Counted from the stretch's first letter, positions 53,312 through 62,823 are shown. The stretch is DNA of 64,000 bases from Pedobacter sp. PACM 27299 (GCF_001412655.1 NZ_CP012996.1:5952001-6016000); one strand, 5' to 3'. Notes: generated by a model not told the origin, from the sequence alone. Translations and numbers: made by a program.

Positions 53312-54118
53312 TTAACTATAAATTTCGTTCAGAATGTTGGCTAAGCAAATCCCACCTTTTAGCAATTGTGCATCCAGGAGGCCTGCAAAGTCATAATTAT
53401 ATTTGTAACTCAGCTTCGCTTCAGGTTTTGTTTCTGCATAAATTCTATTGCAGGCTTCATAAGAACCATAAACATAGTCTTTTAAAGAATTGCTTTTCCA
53501 AGCGTTCAGCTGCTCTTTTGTTGGGTGGTTAATTGCATCGGCATATTCTGTATAGCTCAATTGCTGGTAACCGATTAAGGCTTCATCCCAAACCCTGTGC
53601 AGGTTAGATTTTTCACCAAACCAGGTTACATATACTTTATTGCCGCCAAGATCTTCCTTACGCGCGGTGTGCATCGGTTGATTTAAATCACCTACCATGT
53701 GAACCAGCATACGCATCGCTAGTACTTTTTGATCTGCAGTACTGGCCTGGTTTTTCAGGATGGCTACCATTTCCAGTGTTTTGTTGTACACATTGGCATC
53801 ATGGTCTGTATCCAGGAAATTAAATACTCCTTGTTTGTCCAATCCACCAGGAAGGTTTACAAAATGCCAGTTGTACAAATAATTGTAAGCGGTATCAGAT
53901 TTAATAAAATCGCCCCAGTTACTCGCCATGGCCAGGCTTTCTGTACCCAATACACCTCTTACGCCTTTAAGGGCTTTTTTAGTCAGGTGACTTTCAGCCA
54001 CTTGCCCAACAATACGGTGACCAAGCATTCCCCATGCATTTGCATTTAAAGGTAGATATGCCATAACTGCTACGGTTAGGGCAACTTTCAATGATCTTTT
54101 GATCGATTTTGTGTTCAT
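53312..54118 (-). CDS. S1/P1-family nuclease
   Basis: This 268-residue exported protein has a signal peptide (about 1-28, ending NANA) and the mature N-terminal Trp (WGMLGHRIVGQVAE), which binds zinc through its amino group and side chain in this family. Later ligands are in WHFVNLP, DTDHDAN, MLVHMVGDLNQPMHTA and NLHRVWDEALI. It digests single-stranded DNA and RNA in the periplasm, probably for phosphate or nucleoside supply. It lies 16 bp after the lipoprotein gene. Confidence 0.93.
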   Translation of the reverse strand: MNTKSIKRSLKVALTVAVMAYLPLNANAWGMLGHRIVGQVAESHLTKKALKGVRGVLGTESLAMASNWGDFIKSDTAYNYLYNWHFVNLPGGLDKQGVFNFLDTDHDANVYNKTLEMVAILKNQASTADQKVLAMRMLVHMVGDLNQPMHTARKEDLGGNKVYVTWFGEKSNLHRVWDEALIGYQQLSYTEYADAINHPTKEQLNAWKSNSLKDYVYGSYEACNRIYAETKPEAKLSYKYNYDFAGLLDAQLLKGGICLANILNEIYS

Positions 54119-54134
54119 TAGAATTAATATTTAC

Positions 54135-54629
54135 TTATAACGATTTGGGTTCGCAGACGATCTTTTCTTTCAAGACCAGGTTACATTCCCTTTGATCACT
54201 GGCATTCACCAGCGACAATTTATTAGGTTCAAAAGACTTGACAAAGAAGCTCCTCACATATCTGCCGATTTGATAGCAACCGGTTACTTTTTGTTTATAA
54301 TTGGCCTTTGTATAGGTACCTTCCAGAATCAGGCTGTCGTTGCGAACCTCATAAACTCCTTTGGCATATTCCTTCCAGACGCCATTATTAAAACAAGAAT
54401 CAGCATAGTAGTTCACTTTGGAGTAAGTTGTCAAATCTACATAGAACGAGTCGCAGGTAAATTTGAACTTATGCTGGGTATAATTCAGCAATTGCTCCTT
54501 GTGAGGTATACTATCCTGATTCCAAACACCCTGCAAAAAAGCCTCACCTTTCCCTTGTACATTGGGCAGTCTGCTGCAAGCGGCAAACAGACTTGAAACC
54601 AGTAAAAGGGATAATATCAATCTCCACAT
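54135..54629 (-). CDS. Hypothetical lipoprotein
   Basis: This 164-residue protein has a lipoprotein signal (MWRLILSLLLVSSLFAAC). The mature part is beta-rich with paired Cys (CDSFYVD, ADSCFNNGVW, VTGCYQIG, RECNLVL) and SLILEGTYTKANYKQK, which suggests a small lipocalin- or beta-sandwich-like fold. No known family was recognised. It lies between fumC and the nuclease gene, 19 bp after fumC, so it belongs to that operon. Homologues would likely be restricted to close relatives. Confidence 0.7.
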   Translation of the reverse strand: MWRLILSLLLVSSLFAACSRLPNVQGKGEAFLQGVWNQDSIPHKEQLLNYTQHKFKFTCDSFYVDLTTYSKVNYYADSCFNNGVWKEYAKGVYEVRNDSLILEGTYTKANYKQKVTGCYQIGRYVRSFFVKSFEPNKLSLVNASDQRECNLVLKEKIVCEPKSL

Positions 54630-54648
54630 ATCCGGGTATTTTTATAAA

Positions 54649-56046
54649 TTATTTTAAACTGCCAACCATATCTTCAGGACGTACCCACTCGTCGAATTGC
54701 TCGCCGGTTAGTAAACCCAATTCAATTGCTGCAGCGCGTAGAGTTTTGTTTTCTTTATGTGCTTTTTTAGCGATTTTAGCTGCATTTTCATAACCTACAT
54801 GAGGGTTTAAAGCAGTAACCAGCATCAGAGAGTTCTCTAAATGTTTTTTAATCTCTGGCAAGTTTGGTAAAATACCTTCCGCACATTTGTCATTGAATGA
54901 CACACAGGCATCACCAATTAAACGTCCGGATTGTAATACGTTAGCTGCAATTACCGGCTTGAACACATTCAGTTCAAAATGACCGTTGCTGCCACCGATA
55001 CCAACGGTTACATCATTACCCATGACCTGTGCACAAACCATAGTCAATGCTTCTGGCTGTGTAGGGTTTACTTTTCCTGGCATGATAGAAGATCCTGGCT
55101 CATTGTCTGGAATGATGATCTCACCAATACCACAACGTGGGCCTGAGCTCAGCATTCTGATGTCATTACCAATTTTCATTAAAGCTACAGCGGTACGTTT
55201 GTAAGCTGCCGACAATTCTACCATAGCATCATGTGCTGCCAAAGCTTCAAATTTATTCGGAGCAGTTACAAAAGGAAGTCCGGTCAGGTCTGCAATTTTA
55301 GCAGCGACCAACACATCATAACCTTTAGGCGTATTCAATCCTGTACCTACAGCAGTACCACCAAGCGCAAGCTCAGAGATCATCACTAAAGCATTTTTGA
55401 TCGCTCTAACGCTGTTGTCAATTTGCTGTACATATCCTGAAAATTCCTGTCCCAATGTCAATGGCGTAGCATCCATAAAGTGGGTACGGCCTGTTTTTAC
55501 GATGTCGCTGAATTCCGCAACTTTACCGCTCAGGGTATGACGTAATTTTTCTAATCCTGGAATGGTAATCTCTACTGCTTGTTTATAAGCCGCGATGTGC
55601 ATTGCCGTTGGATAAGTATCATTTGAAGACTGTGATTTGTTCACATCATCATTAGGGTGCAAAACTTTCGTCGCATCAGCAAGTGTACCACCATTCAGCA
55701 CGTGTGCACGATTGGCAATTACCTCGTTGGCGTTCATATTACTTTGCGTTCCAGAACCTGTTTGCCAGATCACTAAAGGAAACTGCTCATCTAAAGCACC
55801 TGCAATAACTTCATCACAAGCAGTAGCAATCAATGCTGCTTTTTCTGCTGTCAACACGCCTAACTCTGTATTTGCTAATGCTGCCGCTTTTTTCAAATAA
55901 CCAAAAGCATGTATGATTTCCTTTGGCATCGAAGCTTCAGGGCCTATTTTAAAATTATTACGTGAACGTTCGGTTTGAGCCCCCCAATATTTATCGGCAG
56001 GTACCTGCACTTCACCCATGGTATCGTGTTCAGTTCTAAAATTCAT
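54649..56046 (-). CDS. fumC: Class II fumarate hydratase
   Basis: This 465-residue iron-free fumarase interconverts fumarate and malate in the TCA cycle. It has the N-terminal [20 protein letters not shown], the substrate region [13 protein letters not shown] near residue 98, [18 protein letters not shown] near 187, and the signature [13 protein letters not shown] near 318. It is the first gene of a five-gene operon with a lipoprotein, nuclease, phosphatase and DUF1543 gene. Confidence 0.96.
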   Translation of the reverse strand: MNFRTEHDTMGEVQVPADKYWGAQTERSRNNFKIGPEASMPKEIIHAFGYLKKAAALANTELGVLTAEKAALIATACDEVIAGALDEQFPLVIWQTGSGTQSNMNANEVIANRAHVLNGGTLADATKVLHPNDDVNKSQSSNDTYPTAMHIAAYKQAVEITIPGLEKLRHTLSGKVAEFSDIVKTGRTHFMDATPLTLGQEFSGYVQQIDNSVRAIKNALVMISELALGGTAVGTGLNTPKGYDVLVAAKIADLTGLPFVTAPNKFEALAAHDAMVELSAAYKRTAVALMKIGNDIRMLSSGPRCGIGEIIIPDNEPGSSIMPGKVNPTQPEALTMVCAQVMGNDVTVGIGGSNGHFELNVFKPVIAANVLQSGRLIGDACVSFNDKCAEGILPNLPEIKKHLENSLMLVTALNPHVGYENAAKIAKKAHKENKTLRAAAIELGLLTGEQFDEWVRPEDMVGSLK

Positions 56047-56065
56047 AGTGTTTTTTTTGTGATGA

Positions 56066-56073
56066 CAAATTTA
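56066..56073 (-). promoter_or_regulatory. -7 box of the fumC operon
   Basis: On the minus strand TAAATTTG matches TAnnTTTG, 19 nt before the fumC ATG. No clear -33 TTTG. Confidence 0.45.
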
Positions 56074-56221
56074 GTTTTTTATAATTTAATGGTAGCGCTA
56101 TTCTTCAAATGTATACAATTTCATAAGGTAAATAATAGGGGCTGATAATGTTTAAAACTCTTTTACGTTTAAAAGGTTAATATTCCTTAATTTTCCGGTC
56201 TTTAAAGCACCATCATTATTC

Positions 56222-57439
56222 ATGACTTATCGTAATATTCTAGCCGTAGCTTCAGTAGCCACTTTATTATTCTTTTCCTGTTCAAATTCTAAAAAACCTG
56301 CGACACTTGCTGAGCCAAGTAAAGAGCGGACTGTGGAAGATGACAAGGCCGACAGCTTGCTATTGGTTTATAATCCTGCCAAGGGCGATAAATGGATTGC
56401 CGACTTTGTACAGAACCTACATAAAAAGTATGGGTTTAATGGCAATATGCTGGTGGCTAAAGATGGTAAGATCTTATATGAAAAGGCTATTGGATGGGCA
56501 GACTACCTGCACCGTGACAGTTTAAAAATCAACTCTGAATTCGAGCTGGCTTCCATTACCAAAACCTTTACCGGTACGGCCATTATGCAATTGATTGAGC
56601 AGGGAAAATTAAAACTGACGGATGATGTGAAGAAATTCTACCCGAACTTTCCTTATGAAGGCATCAATGTAAAATTACTGCTGACTCACCGCAGCGGTAT
56701 GATGAATTACGTTTATTTTACTGATGGCATCTGGAAAGACAAAAAAAAACCAATGAGCAACAATGATGTGATGAACCTGATTGCCGAATATAAGCCCAAC
56801 CGCTATACCAAACCGGACAACCGCTTTCATTACAACAACTCCAACTATATGGTATTGGCAGCCATCATCGAAAAGGTGACCGGCAAGCCGTATTCTGACT
56901 ATATGATGGAGCATATTTTCAAACCTGCGGGAATGAAAAACACGCACGTATACTCTACTACTGTATATCCTAAAATCCCTGTTGATGTAGTTGGTCACGA
57001 CCGCAGCTGGAGATATTCTGTGGTACAGAACTTCCTGGACGGCCCGGTTGGGGACAAAGGAATTTACAGTACAATCCATGATTTAGTATTGTACGACAAA
57101 GCCTTGAAAAATGGCAGGCTGTTAACAAAAGCAAGCTTGGACTCTGCTTATCAGGGACATAATAAAGCCATCAATGGCCACTTTAACTACGGTTATGGCT
57201 GGAGAATGTTTGATGGTGAGAATGGCAGAAAAGTAGTTTACCACACCGGATGGTGGCATGGATTCAGACACATCTATGTGCGTGATGTGCAGAAGAACAT
57301 CGTAGTCATCTTCCTGGGCAACCTAACCAATGGCAGTTTAATGCATTTGGATGATTTATATAAACATCTGGGTATGCCGATTATCAGAAAAGGAGCATAT
57401 TCAGGTACAGGCTCATTACCAGGCAGCGACGAAGACTAA
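56222..57439 (+). CDS. Serine hydrolase (beta-lactamase/transpeptidase-like) lipoprotein
   Basis: This 405-residue protein has a lipoprotein signal (LLFFSC) and a class C-type serine-hydrolase domain. The SxxK nucleophile is in LASITKTFTGTAIMQ near residue 113, and the Tyr-x-Asn motif is in FHYNNSNYMVLA near 203. A final HTG-type motif is in VYHTGWWHGF near 342. It could be a D-alanyl peptidase, esterase or beta-lactamase-like enzyme at the outer membrane; sequence alone does not separate these. Its stop abuts the recG stop on the other strand. Confidence 0.9.
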   Translation: MTYRNILAVASVATLLFFSCSNSKKPATLAEPSKERTVEDDKADSLLLVYNPAKGDKWIADFVQNLHKKYGFNGNMLVAKDGKILYEKAIGWADYLHRDSLKINSEFELASITKTFTGTAIMQLIEQGKLKLTDDVKKFYPNFPYEGINVKLLLTHRSGMMNYVYFTDGIWKDKKKPMSNNDVMNLIAEYKPNRYTKPDNRFHYNNSNYMVLAAIIEKVTGKPYSDYMMEHIFKPAGMKNTHVYSTTVYPKIPVDVVGHDRSWRYSVVQNFLDGPVGDKGIYSTIHDLVLYDKALKNGRLLTKASLDSAYQGHNKAINGHFNYGYGWRMFDGENGRKVVYHTGWWHGFRHIYVRDVQKNIVVIFLGNLTNGSLMHLDDLYKHLGMPIIRKGAYSGTGSLPGSDED

Positions 57440-59545
57440 TTAAGAAATTTTATCTAAAGCAATACCTCTGCTTCTTTTAGCGAGGTATGTTTTTAAAAGA
57501 CTATTTTCAGGGAGTTCCAGCTGTGGATCTCCCGCGAGAATATCCATCACTGTTGACCTTGCCTCCTGCAAAATCAATTGATCAGTTGCCAGATTGGCCA
57601 GTTTCAATTCCAGTACCCCACTTTGCTGTGTACCGGTCAGGTCTCCAGGACCACGCAGCTGCAAATCGATTTCAGAAATTTCAAAGCCATTATTCGTCTT
57701 TACCATCGTATCTAAACGCAAACGTCCGTCTGCACTCAGCTTATTGCCAGACATCAGGATACAATACGACTGCTCGGCACCTCTTCCTACCCTTCCTCGC
57801 AACTGATGGAGCTGTGACAGCCCAAAACGTTCTGCATTTTCAATGATCATGATCGAAGCATTCGGTACGTTTACCCCTACCTCAATTACCGTAGTAGCTA
57901 CCATAATCTGGCTTTTACCATCTATAAACTGCTGCATCTCGAACTGCTTTTCCGCATTTTTCATCTGCCCATGGACGATACTGATCTGAAAATCCGGTCG
58001 GGGGAACTGATAACTCATTTGTTCTATTCCTGCTTCCAGATTCAGCAAATCCAGTTTCTCGCTTTCCTTGATCAATGGATATACGACATATACTTGTCGG
58101 CCTTTGGCAATCTCTTCCCGCATAAAACCGAACATACGCAAGCGCTGCCCCTCAAAAAAATGACGGGTTTCAATTGGCTTCCTGCCTACCGGCAATTCAT
58201 CAATCGAGGAAACATCCAGGTCTCCATATAAAGTCATCGCCAGTGTACGCGGGATAGGCGTTGCTGTCATCACCAAAATGTGAGGAGGGATTGCATTTTT
58301 ACGCCAAAGTTTAGCCCGCTGCTCCACCCCAAAACGGTGCTGTTCATCGATTACGACTAAGGCCAGATTTTTAAAAACTACTTTATCTTCGATCAGAGCA
58401 TGGGTACCTACCAGGATATCAATTTCTCCGGCTTCCAGTTCCGCATGCAATTTTGTACGCTGCTTTTTGGTACTGCTCCCAGTCAGGATGCCTACTTTCG
58501 CCAGTCGGCCATCTAATAGCGAAGTGATAGATTCATAATGCTGACGTGCCAAAATCTCTGTAGGCGCCATCATACAAGCCTGGAATCCATTGTCCTTAGC
58601 CAATAACATGCTCATCAGGGCCACAACGGTCTTCCCGCTACCTACATCGCCTTGCACCAGACGGTTCATCTGAATACCACGCTGTGTGTCTGTTCTGATT
58701 TCTTTGATCACCCGCTTCTGTGCGCCGGTCAGTTCAAAAGGAAGGATTTCTTTATAAAAAGTGTGAACGCTTTCCCCAACGGAGTTAAACGGATGTCCTT
58801 TAAACTTCCATTCTCTGATTTGCTTATTGTGCAGCAGCTGTAACTGGATATAGAAAAGTTCTTCAAATTTCAACCGCCGTTCTGCGCCTTTTAAGGCTTT
58901 CACATCTCTTGGAAAATGGATGCTCAGCAGTGCTTCTTTTTTAGTCACCATCTGGTATTTATCCAGAATATAAGCCGGCAAACTCTCTTTTACTTCCGAC
59001 AGGTGCTGTTCCAATACCAGCGTCTGTAATTTCTGAATCCCTTTACTATCGAGGAAGAATTTTTTAAGTTTTTCCGTGGAGTTATAAACCGGCTGTAAAC
59101 GAAGGTTTCCGGTGATAGTTGCTGGCCTAGGGTAGTTTTCCAGTTCGGGATGAGAGATACTAAAACCTCCGTTAAAAGCCGTTGGTTTCCCAAAAACGAT
59201 ATATACTTTACCACGCTGCACGTTTTCATCAACCCATTTCAAACTTTGAAACCACACCAATTCTATCGATCCGGTTTCATCGGTTAGACGGGCTACAATC
59301 CTTTTCTTATGTTTCTCCCCAATCTGTTCCTTTCCGGTAATCCGCCCCAATACCTGCACATAAGGCAATTCGCTGTTCAGCTCATTTACCTTATAAAACC
59401 GGGTACGGTCGATGTAACGAAAAGGAAAATAATTGAGTAAATGATCGTAGGTGAAAATACGCAGCTCCTTTTGCAGGAGTTCCGCACGCTTAGGCCCTAC
59501 GCCTTTCAGGTACTCGATGGTGGAATCTAAACTGGAAGCAAACAA
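57440..59545 (-). CDS. recG: ATP-dependent DNA helicase RecG
   Basis: This 701-residue helicase regresses stalled forks and branch-migrates Holliday junctions. It has an N-terminal wedge/OB domain (about 1-230; YLKGVGPKRAELL, VQVLGRITGKEQIG), Walker A (GDVGSGKTVVALMSML) near residue 295, the RecG-type DEQH box (VVIDEQHRFGV) near 395, and LRGRVGRGAEQSYC near 600. The start is TTG at 59545, 3 bp after the rarD stop, giving MFASSLDSTIEYL; coupling to upstream translation is likely. Last gene of the DUF6728-ridA-rarD-recG operon. Confidence 0.95.
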   Translation of the reverse strand: MFASSLDSTIEYLKGVGPKRAELLQKELRIFTYDHLLNYFPFRYIDRTRFYKVNELNSELPYVQVLGRITGKEQIGEKHKKRIVARLTDETGSIELVWFQSLKWVDENVQRGKVYIVFGKPTAFNGGFSISHPELENYPRPATITGNLRLQPVYNSTEKLKKFFLDSKGIQKLQTLVLEQHLSEVKESLPAYILDKYQMVTKKEALLSIHFPRDVKALKGAERRLKFEELFYIQLQLLHNKQIREWKFKGHPFNSVGESVHTFYKEILPFELTGAQKRVIKEIRTDTQRGIQMNRLVQGDVGSGKTVVALMSMLLAKDNGFQACMMAPTEILARQHYESITSLLDGRLAKVGILTGSSTKKQRTKLHAELEAGEIDILVGTHALIEDKVVFKNLALVVIDEQHRFGVEQRAKLWRKNAIPPHILVMTATPIPRTLAMTLYGDLDVSSIDELPVGRKPIETRHFFEGQRLRMFGFMREEIAKGRQVYVVYPLIKESEKLDLLNLEAGIEQMSYQFPRPDFQISIVHGQMKNAEKQFEMQQFIDGKSQIMVATTVIEVGVNVPNASIMIIENAERFGLSQLHQLRGRVGRGAEQSYCILMSGNKLSADGRLRLDTMVKTNNGFEISEIDLQLRGPGDLTGTQQSGVLELKLANLATDQLILQEARSTVMDILAGDPQLELPENSLLKTYLAKRSRGIALDKIS

Positions 59546-59548
59546 GAG

Positions 59549-60460
59549 TTAAATGTTTTTTTTCCTAAAGGTAAGGATATCTTTAATGATGCTCCAATTA
59601 AATACGACAACAGAGATGACCAGCAGGAAATAAGCGATCAGTTTATTGGAATCCACCTGTTCACCAAAATAAAAGATGGCCACATTAAAGGCAATAATAG
59701 GGTTTACATAAATGATGATGCCCAAGGTAGAAGAAGGAATTCCGATCAGCGCATACAGGCTGAGGAACAGCGGAATGATGGTAAAAAATACCGCCACTAC
59801 AATGATGTTGCCCCAAAACCAGGCAGAATCAGGGATACCGCCATGCTGAAAAAGATAAAATGGCAGCATGAAGATCACGGCAAGGCCGATTTGCAGCGCC
59901 AGTACATTGAGCTTATCCAGGTTTTGCATTTTCCGCTGAATGATCAGGTAAAATGCATAGAGGGAAGCAATGATCACTGACCAAAGTACTTCCACAAAGG
60001 AGCCTGTAGCCAGCAAAATGATACTCAGCAAGGCAATGGCCAGGGAGATCAGTTTTAGCTTTGAAAGCTGTTCTTTGAGGAGGATAAAACCACCAAATGC
60101 AGTAATCAATGGGCAAACCATGTAAGCAAAGGCTGCCGATTGAAGACTGACATTATTTACGGCATAAATATAGGTATACCAGTTAGAGACAAGGAGCACC
60201 GTAGACACAGCAATCTGCAATGCGATGGTGTTCTTTTCTTTTTTCCCTAAACCGGCAATATAATCCAGGTCTTTTCTGATTTGCTTTTTTCTAAAGGCCA
60301 GTATCGCAGTCCATAGAAAAACCAGGGAGGTAAAGATCCTGTAATAAAGGATTTCCTCGGAAGGAAAAGCCTTTAAATTTCTTAATGGAATGGAGAAGAA
60401 ACCCCAGATGGCAAAAGATAAAATGCCGGCAAAGAAATACCTGAGATTAGACTTCCCCAA
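59549..60460 (-). CDS. RarD-like EamA-family transporter
   Basis: This 303-residue membrane protein has about ten hydrophobic helices in two EamA repeats, with the RarD-like start NLRYFFAGILSFAIWGFFSI. It also has LRNLKAFPSEEILYYRIF and PLFLSLYALIGIPSSTLGII. RarD-type proteins export metabolites; the substrate is unknown. The start is TTG at 60460, 3 bp after the ridA stop, which suggests translational coupling. Confidence 0.88.
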   Translation of the reverse strand: MGKSNLRYFFAGILSFAIWGFFSIPLRNLKAFPSEEILYYRIFTSLVFLWTAILAFRKKQIRKDLDYIAGLGKKEKNTIALQIAVSTVLLVSNWYTYIYAVNNVSLQSAAFAYMVCPLITAFGGFILLKEQLSKLKLISLAIALLSIILLATGSFVEVLWSVIIASLYAFYLIIQRKMQNLDKLNVLALQIGLAVIFMLPFYLFQHGGIPDSAWFWGNIIVVAVFFTIIPLFLSLYALIGIPSSTLGIIIYVNPIIAFNVAIFYFGEQVDSNKLIAYFLLVISVVVFNWSIIKDILTFRKKNI

Positions 60461-60463
60461 AAC

Positions 60464-60850
60464 TTATCCTTTACAAGCGATGATAGAAATTTCTACATTT
60501 ACTCCTTTAGGCAAGCCTTTAACGGCAACTGTTTCACGGGCAGGAAAATTACTTTTGCTGTCGAAGTAAGAACCGTATACTTCATTCACTTCATTAAATA
60601 AAGCCATATCGGTTAAGAAAATAGTGGTCTTTACCACATCACCAAAGGTATAAGAAGCCTCTATTAATACCGCTTTAATATTTCTCATCACCTGGTGTGT
60701 TTCTTCAGAGATGGAAGTCATGGTCAATTCTCCGTTTAAAGGATTGATGGCCACCTGACCTGATAAGAATAAGAAACCATTTGCTTTTACAGCCTGGCTA
60801 TAAGGACCAATCGGAGCCGGCGCATTGTCGGTGTTAAATATTTGCTTCAT
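60464..60850 (-). CDS. ridA: RidA-family imine/enamine deaminase
   Basis: This 128-residue protein has the RidA start (APAPIGPYSQAVKANGFLFL), SGQVAINPLNGEL near 31 and the conserved Arg in FPARETVAVKGLPKGVNVEI near 105. It removes reactive enamines made by pyridoxal-phosphate enzymes such as threonine dehydratase. It follows the small DUF6728 gene after 22 bp and is followed by rarD after 3 bp. Confidence 0.93.
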   Translation of the reverse strand: MKQIFNTDNAPAPIGPYSQAVKANGFLFLSGQVAINPLNGELTMTSISEETHQVMRNIKAVLIEASYTFGDVVKTTIFLTDMALFNEVNEVYGSYFDSKSNFPARETVAVKGLPKGVNVEISIIACKG

Positions 60851-60872
60851 AATTATATAGGTTTATTTTATG

Positions 60873-61007
60873 CTAAAAAAGCCAGCTGATCAGCTTATAA
60901 AGTAAGCCAGCTACAAAAACGGAGATGGCAACGGCATTAATGACGTGCATAATCTTCAGGTTGATATTGGTTGGTCGATTCGGATCTTTTTTTCTAAATA
61001 GATACAT
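60873..61007 (-). CDS. DUF6728 small membrane protein
   Basis: This 44-residue protein (MYLFRKKDPNRPTNINLKIM start) has a basic N-terminus and one membrane helix (about 21-40; VINAVAISVFVAGLLYKL). It resembles the short DUF6728 family of Bacteroidota, of unknown function. It lies 22 bp before ridA and is probably co-transcribed. A perfect TTTG-N20-TAnnTTTG promoter ends 8 nt before its ATG, so the mRNA would have almost no leader. Confidence 0.8.
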   Translation of the reverse strand: MYLFRKKDPNRPTNINLKIMHVINAVAISVFVAGLLYKLISWLF

Positions 61008-61015
61008 ACGTCTCA

Positions 61016-61047
61016 CAAATGTAGGCATAAAAAAAGAGAGCTTCAAA
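61016..61047 (-). promoter_or_regulatory. Consensus promoter of the DUF6728-ridA-rarD-recG operon, inside the upstream terminator
   Basis: On the minus strand TTTG (61044-61047), a 20-bp spacer and TACATTTG (61016-61023) match the Bacteroidota pattern exactly. The -33 box occupies the loop of the OmpA-porin terminator. The start site is expected 2-4 nt before the ATG. Confidence 0.7.
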
Positions 61048-61066
61048 AATGAAGCCCTCTTTTTTT
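61029..61066 (-). terminator. Terminator of the OmpA-family porin gene
   Basis: GAGGGCTTC pairs with GAAGCTCTC on the minus-strand RNA (61036-61044 with 61051-61059; one G-U pair) around a 6-nt loop. A T run follows. It sits 20 bp past the porin stop. Confidence 0.85.
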
Positions 61067-61086
61067 CAATATTTACTTAGAAATAA

Positions 61087-62412
61087 TTAGTTTCTAGCAG
61101 ATTCAACACGACGGTTTTGGATACGACCTTCTTCAGTATCGTTAGAAGCGATTGGATTAGCTTCACCATGACCTTTAGTGATTACTTGACTAGCGTTAAC
61201 TCCAGAGTTAACTAAGTAAGTTTTCACAGAGTTAGCTCTGTCTTTAGATAATTTTAAGTTGTAAGCAGCAGTACCTTCGCTTGAAGCATAACCGTTAACA
61301 GTTACTTTACCACCACCATTACGCAATACTGAAGATAATTTATCTAAAGTAGGGTATGATTCAGTTTTAAGAACTGAAGAGTTAAATTCAAATTGGATTC
61401 TTTCGAAACCAGTTACATTGCTATTGTCAACTACAGCAACTTCTACTTTAGGTAGAGGACAGCCTGAACCATCAACTGCAACTCCTGCTGGAGTACCTGG
61501 ACATTTATCGAATTGATCAGCAACACCGTCACCATCAGAATCTTTTTTCAAATCTTCAACAGATTTTTCAACGTTAGATACACGAGTTTTCAATGCTTCA
61601 ACTTCTTGACGTAATGAAGGATCTTTCAATTCATCATACATTAAAGCTAAAGGATTAACCCAGTCAAGGTTTGGTTTAGATTTAGAACCTAGAGAGAATT
61701 CTAGACCTGCATAACCGTAAGAGAATTTATCTTTAGTAGTTGCTTTTGCATATACTCCGTCAAAATTATCACCATCGATGAAGTGCATAGTGTAACCTAA
61801 GTTAAATGACACACGGTCAGATACTTTAAATTTAACACCAGCTCCAACTGGGATATAAGCTTCTTTAATGAAGTCTTTATCGCCATTTTCACCAAACTTA
61901 CCTTTATTGTCTTTTCCGTCAACGATTGGGTTGTAAGCAACTAAACCGTAACCAGCAGTTACGAAGAAGTTAACTGAGTTCTCACGACGTAAGAAATCTA
62001 CAGTAGCTACGTTAACAACACCTCTTAAGTCAATAGCATATTGCATTTCAGTTTCAAAACCTTTGACACCACCACCTAAAGCGTCTGGACCAGGGTTGTT
62101 AGTTCCAGAAACTTTTCCACGGAAAATGTTACCTTCTAAACCGAATGCATGACCTAGTTGTTTTCTTAATGATAAACCATAACCTAAGTTAACGTCCATC
62201 TTGTTGAAATCATTAGTACCACCGATAGCAACAAATGGAGATAAAACACCACCGTTAACACCAATAGACCATGATCTGTACTGTGCTCTTCCACCAAATA
62301 CCTTGGCTGAAGAAGAAGTCGCTGGAGTTTCTTGTGCATTAGCAAGAGTCGTTGCTCCCATTAACGCTACGAAAGAGACTGCAAGACCCTTTTTTAAAGT
62401 AGAATAATTCAT
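61087..62412 (-). CDS. OmpA-family outer-membrane porin with TSP3 repeat
   Basis: This 441-residue protein has a signal peptide (about 1-27) and an eight-strand OmpA-like barrel (about 35-245). A short coiled coil (EVEALKTRVSNVEKSVEDL) and a calcium-type TSP3 repeat (DSDGDGVADQFDKCPG) lead to a C-terminal OmpA peptidoglycan-binding domain (about 325-441; FEFNSSVL, NGYASSEGTAAYNLKLSKDR, NRRVE). It is likely an abundant structural porin like OprF. ATG at 62412 begins the signal peptide, rejecting the long frame to 62643. It has a near-consensus promoter and a strong terminator. Confidence 0.94.
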   Translation of the reverse strand: MNYSTLKKGLAVSFVALMGATTLANAQETPATSSSAKVFGGRAQYRSWSIGVNGGVLSPFVAIGGTNDFNKMDVNLGYGLSLRKQLGHAFGLEGNIFRGKVSGTNNPGPDALGGGVKGFETEMQYAIDLRGVVNVATVDFLRRENSVNFFVTAGYGLVAYNPIVDGKDNKGKFGENGDKDFIKEAYIPVGAGVKFKVSDRVSFNLGYTMHFIDGDNFDGVYAKATTKDKFSYGYAGLEFSLGSKSKPNLDWVNPLALMYDELKDPSLRQEVEALKTRVSNVEKSVEDLKKDSDGDGVADQFDKCPGTPAGVAVDGSGCPLPKVEVAVVDNSNVTGFERIQFEFNSSVLKTESYPTLDKLSSVLRNGGGKVTVNGYASSEGTAAYNLKLSKDRANSVKTYLVNSGVNASQVITKGHGEANPIASNDTEEGRIQNRRVESARN

Positions 62413-62462
62413 AATTTTCTTTTTTAAGGTTAAACAAATTAATTGTATAATTTTTTGCGTAG

Positions 62463-62494
62463 CAAAACTAAACAATTTTTTAAATTCCCACAAT
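62463..62494 (-). promoter_or_regulatory. Promoter of the OmpA-family porin gene
   Basis: On the minus strand ATTG (62491-62494), a 20-bp spacer and TAGTTTTG (62463-62470) fit the Bacteroidota pattern, about 50 nt before the ATG. The rest of the 411-bp gap (62413-62823) holds nothing clear. Confidence 0.65.
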
Positions 62495-62823
62495 AGATAT
62501 ACAAACTCCGTTCCAAAGTTTCGAAGCATGACTAATTGTGTAAATCCAGCGCTGCTGTAAATGAATATTTTTCCAAATAAGAACATACAAATGAACATGC
62601 AGTTTTGTTTTAAAAAAATAAAACAAGCTGATAAACAGCACAATAAACGATATTAAATCAAAACAAAGCTCGGCAATCACTATTAATGGGGATAAAGTGT
62701 AAAAAATACAAGCTTGATATTTTTTTGACAAAAAATCTTCCTGATTTGGCGCAATTGTCCTAGCGGTTCAGCATCAGATTCCTTTTTTACATACAAACCT
62801 GCTATACAGCAAATGTTCCAATT

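Noticed and set aside
62413..62643. N-terminal extension of the OmpA-family porin
   Set aside because: It is Cys/Phe-rich and precedes a perfect signal peptide starting at 62412; a promoter lies within it.
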